Shown in pieces: positions 54,386-64,000 of a DNA stretch of 64,000 nt. Made by a program: the position numbers and the translations under genes. Source of the DNA: Chara braunii (Eukaryota > Streptophyta > Charophyceae > Charales > Characeae); contig BFEA01000457.1 of NCBI GenBank assembly GCA_003427395.1, forward strand, positions 464,202 to 528,201, in the 5' to 3' direction. Under the pieces are notes generated by a model. That model saw only the letters and a list, made by a program, of their open reading frames with translations, ran no database searches and had not been told where the DNA came from. Every line of letters begins with the position of its first letter. The stretch's first letter is position 1.

Positions 54386-56900
54386 AACCACAATACTGGG
54401 TCTCCCCAAACTTATGGGGACTTCCCAGCCTTAATGACCCGGTCAACCTCATGCAACCTGCTTTCCGTCCTGCCCTTTCCCAGATGCAATCCCTTTCAAC
54501 AGTCTGCCTTCACACAGTCAACAAAAGCTGGAACTGAGATTATTCGAAATATTCCTTTATTTAATTTGGTTTAAGTTCTGAAAGTCAGACAAAAAGTCAA
54601 AGTAGGGCTTCATGCCATATACTCAGTCAAAACATAGTCAAGAGTACAAATACTGGGTTATAACTGGGTTATAGAGGGGGAGCAATGGTTACCTTTCAGT
54701 TCCTTACCTCCAGAACTCCTCCTGAGTTCCGGCAGAGCTCCCGCAATCGGTGGGCAGACTCCCCACAGAGTCTTGCTGCGGTCCTACGGGTTGCAATCCG
54801 GCCTGCCGCCTTCCTCTCGTAACAGGATTAGACTGAGAGTAAGAAGGGTAGAAAAAGGGGTTTCAGACTCTCGAGATACAAGAGGGGGACAAACTCAACT
54901 CCTAGGAGAGGGCCTTGTTACCTTCGGCCTCCTGAGGGCCCCGCAATGGTGGCCAGTATACACAGCAGTCCGGTCAAACTGAAGTCACCCTGCCGAATAA
55001 CCTCTTCAAACAAGCCTCCAACCGGCAACAGTACCCCTCCTACTCAACGAGCCTGTGGATGAGCAGCACGGCAGTAGTGCAGCGAAACGCTAGGCAACAC
55101 GGAGAACCCGATCACCCCGCACAACAACTCATTGTCCCGCAAAGAACTATATGCTGCGCAAGTGAGACACTGGCAGCGTGGCAGCGGCGCAGTGCGGTTG
55201 AGGAAGTCCACGCATCCAAACACGGAGCGAAGAAGCACACGGCCAGCTCACACCACAATTGAAACCCGCAGACTGTCGGCTCCCACCTCTTTTTGACCCC
55301 CGTCGTTCCTCCCGGACACACTGTAACTCTTCCTTGAATGATTGTCACTTTTACATAAACAGGAATGGCAGCCCAGACTTAGCAGCGACTGTGCAGTAAC
55401 TATTCAGGGAACGCAGCAACCGGCTGTACACAGCCAGAGTATGGTAAGAGCATGGCAATAACCATGATCAATCAACACCAGTCGCACTCATCGTAGTTCT
55501 TGCAACACCTGCGAGCGGCGAAGCCTGTTGGGGACTGCTGCCACTCACCAACAGTCGGGGCTTGTATACATGCGGAGCCAAATTTGGAAGCTCGCACAAT
55601 CTGCCGGTGAACTCTCTCATTATCTCTGGCTATCCGTCCCTCCTACAACTGGAGAATCAACACCGTGGCTGATGCCTAGCCCGTTCTTGTGCCTACTGCA
55701 CCCTGCTAGGCTGGCCGCAGTCTACAAGCAGCCTAGGCGCCTTACTGACGGAGCTGCCGACGGCTGTAGTCCATTGCTAGGACCAGATACGCCCCATGCG
55801 CAGACTACGGTAGGCCGATCTCCCTCCGGTTTGCGACCCGTTCCTCTACAAAAATGGCGATCCTGAATCAGCGGTCCGATTGGTGGCATCTACCCAATGG
55901 AAATCTTATTGGCGAGCAGGTAAGTCTCCAACTTTTGGGCCCTGCCCTGTCGCTCATCCTCAAGCCCCCCCCCTTTACCTGAACTTATCTTGGTAAGTGC
56001 CCGTACCTGGTCGTTTGTGCGACCAGGTTTAGTCGGAATCGTGGGTCATCTACCACAACCCTGGGAGAGCATCACGGCAGCGTCGACAGGCGCTTCTGAG
56101 GGAGAGCTTGCACGGCCAGCAGGTAAGTCTCCAGCCGCGCGGCCGGCCCCAAACCACTTCCTGTGGTGACGCAAAACAGACCGAATGAATCTCCTGCTAA
56201 AACACGGCAATATGCATCGCCATTTCCGAAGCTGCCCTCTCTTCCCATGCGCAGCCCATACCTCTCACACCGCAAACTCCACCTACTAACTTCCAAATCC
56301 GAGTTCACCGTCGGATTTACCCTACTTCCAAACCTCTAATTCGATCCTCGCCTCACTTGATTTCGTCAGGAATCGAGTGATATCGCGATTCTTCCCTCTC
56401 GTTACTGCGTTTTCTCGCCATTTCCCACGCATGTCTTCTTCACACTAATTCTAAATCTATTAATCCAACATCCCAACTAACCTCACTATCACACTCGTGA
56501 TGCTAGAAAACCCCCGTTTACCACTTTATTCGACTTGATTCGGTTAAGAATCAAGCGAGATTTCGCCCGCTCACTTCCATTCCCCTCTTCTTCCCCGACT
56601 TCATCCGCGCACCACCCTTCTTTGTTAGCTCCTAACTTACTAACTTTGAGTCAAAACTAACGCCGAAATCGGTTTCGTCCGACCTCTAAACCTCGGATTC
56701 GGCTCCTCCCTTCCCCAAATCTATCTGCCATTGAGGGAGATACACCCCTTCCCCCCTCCTTCTCACTCACTTCCGACCATCCCCGCGCGGTGCCTCCTTC
56801 ACTAATCTTCTAAACCAATTCTACACACTCCCTGCTAAAACTAACTTCACTAACGACCTCGCCCTGTCTAAAACCCTCTTCTCCCCGTTTGAAACTGTCG
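54386..56900. other. Intergenic stretch, duplicated donor-like motif
   Basis: No convincing gene. AGCAGGTAAGTCTCCA occurs at about 55914 and again at about 56118, each a perfect splice-donor consensus. A pair of related blocks at about 56355 and 56530 (CTTGATT-C-G...GAATCRAG-GA) forms imperfect palindromes. Confidence 0.35.
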
Positions 56901-58140
56901 AAAAACAAGCGCGGTGTGCTATTTTCTCCCCCACCATACTCGGTTTTCCCTCTCCGCCATAGCTCCCGCTCCTACTAACCTCCTTCCCCACCTACTTTCT
57001 ACTAGTTCTGGACTCAGAAACGGGGTCGCCTGCCCCGGAAACCCCCACTTTCGTTCTTCACCCGACCGATTCTGCAAGGAATCACTCGAGCTATCCACCT
57101 CCCACTTCGCATATACCCGGCGTCAATTCCTGTCCGGATTCACTCAACCTCTACCGTTTCCCGACTCCTCCCCGTTGTTGGCATCGCCCGCTATAGCGTT
57201 CTGCCCCCCTGCTCGCTCCGCTCTCTTTACTTCATCTCCCGTTACTGCGCCCCGGTCACCCTCCTCAGCTCGTCGCTCCTCGTCTGCCGCAATAGCCCGG
57301 CGCGCCTCAGTTCTTTCTTCACTCCCCGGGCTTTACCTAGCACGTATCACCCACTGGCTCGCCCAGGCTGGCCCGAGGCATCTCCACCCTCGTTGCGCAT
57401 GCACCTTACGCGCCTTCCCGTCCCGGCTCATTCACCCCGTTGCCGATGCTCAACTACCTGCCGGTCGGCCCACTGCTGCTCGCACAGTGCAATCCGCCCT
57501 GCCTCCGCCACTTGCTACCGCCGAGCTGCTTGCCTCCTCCGCGCATGCACCCAGCGCATTCTCTCATCCCGGTTCATTCCACCGTACCCAGCCTCCCTTT
57601 TCTTGCTCGGCCTGGCTTACTCCTCCGGTACTCCGCACACACTTTCGTCCGGGTACACTCCGCCCTACACACACCTCGCCTCTGCTTGCTCGGCCTGGCT
57701 CTACTCCTCCGGCCAGCGCCCCCCGATACTCCGCACGCATCCAACCCCCTTGCTCGGCCTAGGCAGGGTTGGCCACCCTTTCGGGTCCCCAGCGGGCAAC
57801 CCCCCCACACAGGCCGTCCGACAATTGAGGGCACGGGCCTACTGCAGGCCCACAGCACGGTTCCATGCGGTCCGCATATGCCGTGGTACCGCGGTGGGCC
57901 TCGCCATAGCGCCCCAGGCGTAGTCCGCCAGCTCGCGGGCCCTAATGGCCTGCTCACCTTCAAACCTCTCACAGCAAACGTGGGGGGCGGCCAGTACACC
58001 CGCCAAAGGCCCCGCCGCTGATATTCCTCCCTCGTCGTGGGTCAAAATACCCACCATCCCTCCGAAGCATCGTACGTTTAAGGTCCTCGACTGCCGTGAC
58101 GACCATTAAGTCCGGCGTCATGTCCGGATTACGCAAAATG
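56901..58140. other. C-rich stretch with degenerate repeats, no gene accepted
   Basis: Strongly C-rich and G-poor on the plus strand. CTTGCTCGGCCTGGCT recurs at about 57604 and 57688, with a variant near 57751. A 282-codon open frame (56914-57762) is Ser/Pro/Ala/Arg-rich with almost no Lys, as expected from base composition; neighbouring frames are also open. Confidence 0.4.
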
Positions 58141-60449
58141 TCGGAGCTTACAAGAATTTAATACAACAACTATTTAATATAAAATGCATATAGACGTCGG
58201 GCGTCCCGCTGTCCCGTGACGCCGTGCACGCCTAGCCAGCGCACAGTTGCCCCTCACCGTCAATACCCCACGCCGCCACGCGTGCTTCTCACCCTGACAA
58301 GAACCTATGCTTCCGCTCAGGCGCACGCCGTCAGGCGGGCGACACTGCACTTGCGTGACTTGCAAAAACCACGCTATTTGGTACGACAGTCTTCCCGAAC
58401 CTTATTAAGCGACGTCCCCATCGCACCAAGTATTTCTATTCAGCTAGAGTCTTCAGAAGAAGTGCATGATAACTCCCTCGAGTTTTCAACTTCAACTAAA
58501 ACGGTCATCTAGTTGTATCAGCACTAGACCCTGTTTCCTTTAGACAATTCGTGCAGAAGTCAAAGGTGGAAAAATACCATTCAATTCTCGATCAAGGATA
58601 AGAATCTATAATAGTCGAGTAATCGGCTCAGCGCCATCCAAAGCCAAACTCATGACTACAACACTTCCGGTCTCTTTGAGCGATGTTTTATCGCACCGGA
58701 CACACTAATCATCTCACCACTGGCTACACTCGGGCCTAGTGGTGGGTCAAATTTGAGGACCTCAATCTTCAAGTAGACTCTTTTCCTTTCACCCATCAAT
58801 TACTCACGCTCAACCGATCTGTACACTCTTGTACAAGCTCTCTCCCAAAACAACTCATTGTGGGGTTTAATCAGACACCCCAATCTTTCGACTAATTTAG
58901 AAGATTAGGGTGTTTGACTTTATCACACGTACCACAAACGTACCTTATGAGCAGGGCCCCGTTAAGCCGAGTCCCACAAGGCACTATCACCATTCAGGAG
59001 CCACTCATTTTACTAACTCACCAAAGGTATGGGCGGTGATATTCACTTAGTCTTTCAAAGAAAAAAAATCACCCCATTTCCCCATAAATCCAACCTTTAT
59101 GAGTGACATCCTTCACTTTTGTCACACACTTTGTTAAACTCATCCACAAGTTTTGCTCATTGAGCCACTCTCATAACTCTTTTTCAAACAGAACTCAACG
59201 CCACTTTCAATCAAGCTGATAGCCAATTGGAGGGCCTCATAACCAGGCCGATCCTTCCTGTCGTAGATGACGCTCCCACCGGCTATTAGCAAAAATTTTA
59301 GTTTCCCTCAAGGAGTCTTAATCATCAAAGTCCCTGTCACAGACTAGACCGCTAGTGGCCCATAATAAGTTGAGTAAAGGACTCATCCCCAGCCTTACCA
59401 ACTTTTACGTGACTACGCAAGTGGGGATGCCGAATTGAACAGTTTTTTCCTTAACCCCTGCCATACACAGAACCACCGGGGACTCACAGCCACTGACCGG
59501 GTAAGGGCTTTCTTACCTGACAGGTTTCCCTGCTGCAGATGACACGCTTACTGGGAGTTGAGGCCCCCAGAGTGGAACTGCCAATTTGGCCGAGGATAAT
59601 ACTCTGACTCAAAAAAAAAAAAAAAAAAAATTCTCGTTAGGCCACCCCCTTCCTCTCAGGGGTGTTATAATAATTTTTAAGCCTCCTTTCATTCTGAAGG
59701 AGAATCACCCAAAAAAAATCTCAGCCATTCTCCCACTCATGGATGAATTTGTTTATAAAACCTTAAAACATTATTCACTTGACAATAAACCCCAAACTTT
59801 TGTCACGTCGCCCTTAGGCATAACCTCTCTCTTAATGTGATTTTCTGGACTCTTTGAACCTTCCAGAAATATCCCACAAATAATCACGTTTTCTTCACTT
59901 CACCATTAATTAAAGTAATACACAAAAAGACTCACAAGGCCACTCTGATGAGAATGTCAATGACAACAGAAACATGCACGATCCTGCAACCCAGGGGAAT
60001 CAAAACTCACACCCAAAAAAATGGTTCCCAGAAGAAAATCAGGTCATCTCAAGTCTCACATTCTTATAAATCTGAATTCTTCACAATTTCGTATCCCAAT
60101 CAACAAGGTTGTATAGCGTATCAATTAAGTTACCCACGCAAAATGATATCAAACGTTCCCGCAAAATTCGGCAGCGTCAACGTACAGACGACAACTTCTT
60201 AAGAGACCTTCACTCGTATCTAACAAAAGTTAAAGCCAGCTTCAAAAGAGGATAATCAGATCCAAAATATACGCACAACCCCAAAGGTAAAAACGCACCC
60301 TCGATATCAGAAATATATACAAGGGAGGACCTATGTCTCATGAAACTCATAGGTGTGGAAACAAAAGCAGCATAACTAGATAATCGCTCTTTAGTTCTAT
60401 CATTTGAGCCTTCCGCGCTGTTACGACCTTTCAAGTGTCTATCTATTAG
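58141..60449. other. AT-richer stretch, probably internal DNA of the minus-strand retroelement
   Basis: No protein-like frame on either strand. An A-run lies at 59611-59630. If the minus-strand retroelement were complete, its pol would be here, but none of the protease, RT, RNase H or integrase motifs is visible, so pol is deleted or absent. Confidence 0.4.
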
Positions 60450-61574
60450 TCACTTAAGATCGCTAACACCATTCTTATCTAGGCGGACAATCTCATCCCT
60501 CAATTCCTTTCTTTGCCATCTTACATCTGTGAGGGGTATGACCAGTCTCCCCACAACACCATATACTATCTTCGCCCACCGTTCTTGCCCCCTTCTATTC
60601 CTTCGTCCAGTTCGACTTACATCTGACGATGTTCCCTTGTCATCACACTCCTTATTAAGATCAGATGCAGCGTGCGGCAGAGTTATACCAACTTCTCCCT
60701 GAACCCTTTGCTCCTCTATTCCCCTCGTATTTGGGGCGTCGAACGTCCTCTCACAGATATGGGTTGCAACATTCCTCACTCCTGCCTGCAACTCTCTTCT
60801 CTCATTACCTGACTCATTCTTTTTCTTTTTGCCGCATCTGTGATTTGGCCTGACGATCTCAACGCCCTTCTGGGTTCCATCTTTCTTAGCATCAGAGGTG
60901 CCTACTGCCGGATCATTCGACCCCTTTTCAAACTCACTCTTCTCGCTATCCAACGCCTTCCTTCTTTTCCTCGCGTCCCTTAGAGTATGGCATAAGTACT
61001 GGTCGAAATCCTTCTATTCAAGGTTCTCTCGGATCTTATCCCAGCCTAGTCTCCCCTCTGTTCCACGAATCAAATCTCGCTGTTCTGCATTCGTGAAGTT
61101 CATGAGGAAGACAAAGCATTTGTCATGTTCTGACAGTGCCCAGACCTTACGCGATGCGCGCTCATACTCTGCCAAGAAGTGCCCCACTGACACATAACTA
61201 TACCGATCTATCTTCTCAAGATCGTCTTTGGTCAGTTGTTCCTCCCATAGTCGGTACTTATTCCACATGTCATCATAGAACTTCCTCCACGATGACCCCG
61301 CTCTTCTAACCAACCCACTGACTTCACCCTTCAAGCCTATACAAATATACTTTATCACTTCTTCCGGCATCTGTCCCTCACTCCCTTTGTAGTGGGACGC
61401 TATCTGTTCAAACTTGTCGAGGAAGTCAGAAACATGATCGCCTTTGAAGAAGTCGATCTCAACCTTGGGTAGGTTGTCTCGTTCCCAATCCCGCCGTTCC
61501 AACAGAGAAGCGAGTTCCTCGGCCTTAATTTTTCCTTGAGAGTCTTCCATCTCGAGCTCCCTCGACCCCACCAT
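60450..61574 (-). pseudogene. gag: gag-like ORF of the minus-strand LTR retrotransposon
   Basis: One minus-strand frame from ATG 61574 to TAA/TAG at 60450 (375 codons), interrupted only by TAG 61016-61014 (RENLE-stop). The first 187 residues look like a retrotransposon capsid: DNLPKVEIDFFKGDHVSDFL, FEQIASHYKGSEGQ, VIKYICIGLKGEV, LWEEQLTKDDLEKIDR and SVGHFLAEYERASRKVW. The second part is Lys/Arg/Glu-rich (GKKKKNESGNERRE) without a zinc knuckle. The acceptor-like TTGTTGTCCAACAG immediately precedes the ATG. A PBS and LTR follow about 2.1 kb upstream, supporting the identification. Confidence 0.65.
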
Positions 61575-61588
61575 CTGTTGGACAACAA

Positions 61589-63689
61589 CGAGCGGCGTTA
61601 GGGTCGAGATTCGAGAGGAGCTACGTGACTAGATCAAATATAAGACCTATCCCGCTAAGTTATTTCGACACTCCACTGAAGGAAACGCGCATAAGAATCT
61701 ATCCAAAACAATGACGATACCGAAGAGAGTCTTTAAGTAAATATCCATCAAAAATAAAACACAAACATCCATCAATAAATCCTTCCAATCATAACTCAGG
61801 CATTAACCACTTATGATTGTCATTATCAAGGCAAGGCGCGATGTACATATGTCGCATAGGTGGATACTCCAAACACAAATACAAAATGCAGTACAACCCA
61901 TGATAAATGACATATATTGATAACAAATAATTTCTACATGACAACACAATTTATCTGTAAGGGTTGTTACTGACGGACACAATATGCTTTATAAACAACC
62001 ATATGAGCGCAACTCAACTGCCAGTTATATGCCAAGGTAACTCTCAATAACGTATTTCCGTATTCTATAATGCAGAGGCAGAACTGACAATGAGTAAATA
62101 ACATTATACAATTGTTACCCCTTCAACTCTTAAGCAAAACATATATTACAGAGAGGCAGTGTAATCCTCATAAGATAACATCTCGACTCTTGAGCCCCAC
62201 TCTAAAGATCAAGCCTCACCGCATCCCTCTCCGACTCCAGCGCTTGTACCTCACTGCCCTTATCATGGTCAAGTGGACAACCTCATTCATACTTATCAAG
62301 GGAACGAGGAGCGAACTCGCACCTTTACAAATATGGTGGCCCTGCTTAGCGAGAGACGAGTCAAGGTCGCTACCCCAGATCCGCTCTCACTAAGCAGTAG
62401 ATGTTTCACCTGCCCATCACAGCCTTAGCGAGGTAGCAAGTCCTTTCCTCTTTTCTCAACAGATAATATAGTTACTCTCCCATCACAGGAGAGACAACAA
62501 CACCCCACTAATGAACCAGGAATATAGTTCCAGCGTGGGTCTCACTATCAGTTTCGAGACTAATAACCGCTTCCTTAAGCCTCATCGAGGGAGTAACACT
62601 CAAGAATGCACTTCCGATGAGGACTAATTATACATGCCGACTAACCTCTCTTCGGAAGAACCACCTTCCATGGAAGCAAGCCACCCCATTCACCCCTGGT
62701 CCCATGCCAGACGTGGGTTTCATGCAGAATCTATGTCCTCGTGGAAGACAATCCATACATACGCCATCAATCAGACATCAAACAAAACACAACGAAAACA
62801 CATATATAGAGATAACCAACCAACCAATCACAAATGTCATATATACATATATCACGTATAATTAGCACATAGGCCTCTCTTCGGATTAGCCAAACAGCTA
62901 TCCTAGTGACCACTACTTCACGAGATTTATCGATAGTTAGCCAGACAGTCCGCAAGCGACTCAAATCATCACCAATTCACACTATCGAAGAGTCTAAGCA
63001 TCGTACTGGCCGTAGTACCTATCGTATCACATCTCCACCTAGGTTTAAAAAAATATTTTTACAATTTATCTCCCCACTTCTCACTTTATCAGTCATCCCC
63101 TCACCCATGCTGTTCTCGTATCCGCACCCTTTTCTAACGCAGGGGTCGTATGACCAGCGGAGACGCTCCATCTTAACTTGACCATCCCCCAAGGCAGACT
63201 TAATACAACGATCACGTAATGAATCAATTAGCCTTGGGTTCCAATCATACGCATACTTAGCAATGTCAACGCCACCTTACTCATTCTTAGCCAAATCGAG
63301 CCCACAAAACATTACCCAAACTCATCAATCATTAAAATCAAAGGGTCTCTCAACTTCATTTAATCGCATACTCATCAATGCTCACAGCGCATAGTCAAGG
63401 CGCTTATCTGCATCACTCAAACCCCACTCACGGAATCAACCCTCACTTCATACCTTATCCGCGACCATATACGGTCAACCATTCCTCCTAGCCTAGTCAA
63501 TAGTGCAGAGGCGATCATTCTCCGCGGATTATCAACCCGCCTCGAATCAAGGCTTGAATTCGAGGGACCTCCAACGATAGTCAAAATATTAGCCAATCGC
63601 TCACACAAGTCTATCAACTTCTCATTTGCCTATTTCTCACTTTCATACCCGGATGTCATTCCACGAGGAACAACGATAGACAACCGTTA
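61589..63689 (-). other. Leader between PBS and gag of the minus-strand element
   Basis: About 2.1 kb without a recognised gene. It is AT-rich with a TA/CA-rich patch near 62790-62870. Such a long untranslated leader is common in plant Ty3 elements. Confidence 0.45.
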
Positions 63690-63707
63690 TCCCCGGCAAC
63701 GGCGCCA
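63690..63707 (-). promoter_or_regulatory. Primer-binding site, tRNA-Asp type
   Basis: Minus strand TGGCGCCGTTGCCGGGGA, the well-known plant PBS complementary to the 3' end of tRNA-Asp (used by Athila/Tat-type elements). It lies two bases inside the LTR boundary, the normal spacing. Confidence 0.85.
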
Positions 63708-63709
63708 CC

Positions 63710-64000
63710 TGTCGGGCTCATCGGTCCGACACCGCACATGGCATCGCAGGACCCTCTCGGCCGCGTTACGCAGGAGTTGTTTTAAGTCCTTCGTCGCAAA
63801 TACATATATGTGGAGCTTCCTTAAGCCGTTCTGGCCGTGTGCGCCAGCCATACCTCTCGCGAGCGCCTACGACAGGATAGGGCCAAGCGCGGCTCGTCGT
63901 CGGTCGACTAGGACACATCCCGCACACCCCACGCGCACACCACTCTACGAACACAAGGACAAACACACACACACATACGCACAAACGATACAACCCAAAC
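63710..64000 (-). mobile_element. 5' LTR (inner end) of the minus-strand retrotransposon, cut by the window
   Basis: On the plus strand the LTR begins TGTCGGGCTCATCGGTCCGA at 63710, that is, the element's LTR ends ...CCGACA next to the PBS. It contains a CA-rich microsatellite at 63930-63990. The outer end lies beyond the window. Confidence 0.7.

Larger units (their letters stand above)
60450..64000 (-). mobile_element. 5' part of an LTR retrotransposon on the minus strand
   Basis: Read leftward: LTR (window end to 63710), two bases, tRNA-Asp-type PBS, about 2.1 kb leader, gag. Its left end and 3' LTR were not found in the window, and no pol is visible, so it is either truncated or a gag-only non-autonomous element. 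Confidence 0.65.

Noticed and set aside
56914-57762. 282-codon open frame
   Set aside because: Ser/Pro/Ala/Arg-rich with almost no Lys, overlapping long frames in other phases; explained by C-rich composition.

Overview
Eukaryotic, repeat-dominated nuclear DNA, most likely from the streptophyte (green plant) lineage. Evidence: a plant-type tRNA-Asp primer-binding site, Ty3/gypsy Gag-Pol, GT-AG introns, long GA/CT and TA microsatellites, satellites inside LTRs and three assembly gaps. Several protein families here (the DUF7869-type protein, the large minus-strand protein, the Gags) remind me of charophytes such as Chara; that is memory, not a search. No confidently intact host gene, rRNA, tRNA or CRISPR array is visible.

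Layout. (1) 1-5.1 kb: purine-rich DNA and microsatellites, a 1.37-kb hAT-like non-autonomous element (2462-3830; inverted ends, 8-bp target duplication), several palindromes, and a hammerhead-ribozyme-like core on the minus strand (4911-4947). (2) 5.4-11.9 kb: a decayed multi-exon plus-strand gene with Cys-rich zinc clusters, a chromodomain split by a 279-bp intron and a KDZ-transposase-like exon. A second hAT-like element (10488-11540) sits in one intron and an unrelated minus-strand gene relic (about 8311-7711) in another. (3) 13.8-14.8 kb: minus-strand Ulp1/SUMO-protease-like pseudogene. (4) 15.2-21.3 kb: a roughly 2000-codon minus-strand pseudogene of unknown function.

(5) 21.3-51.65 kb: a giant, about 30-kb Ty3/gypsy-type LTR retrotransposon in plus orientation. 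Its LTRs start at 21349 and 46927 with TGTC(A/G)GGACTGG, carry a TATATAAG box and end in arrays of 91-bp repeats. Between them lie more 91-bp and 53-bp arrays, a leader with a strong splice donor, four tandem paralogous ORFs of about 250-265 residues upstream of gag, a gag-pro-RT-RNaseH-integrase polyprotein, and an extra 3' ORF with a SUMO-interaction-like motif. Each ORF is preceded by a CAG that could act as a splice acceptor, so the element may make several proteins by alternative splicing. The 3' LTR is cut off at about 51654.

(6) 51.67-53.96 kb: a nearly intact 763-codon DUF7869-like (RNase H/DDE-like) gene, possibly a transposase, starting 16 bp after the broken LTR. (7) 54-60.4 kb: degenerate repeats and C-rich sequence without a convincing gene. 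(8) 60.4-64 kb: the 5' part of another LTR retrotransposon on the minus strand: LTR from 63710 to the window end, tRNA-Asp PBS at 63690-63707, and gag at 61574-60450.

A common thread is decay by nonsense mutation: almost every recognisable coding region on either strand contains in-frame TAG/TAA where Gln fits or TGA where Trp fits, plus single-base frameshifts. This is the pattern expected from C-to-T transitions in silenced, methylated repeats.
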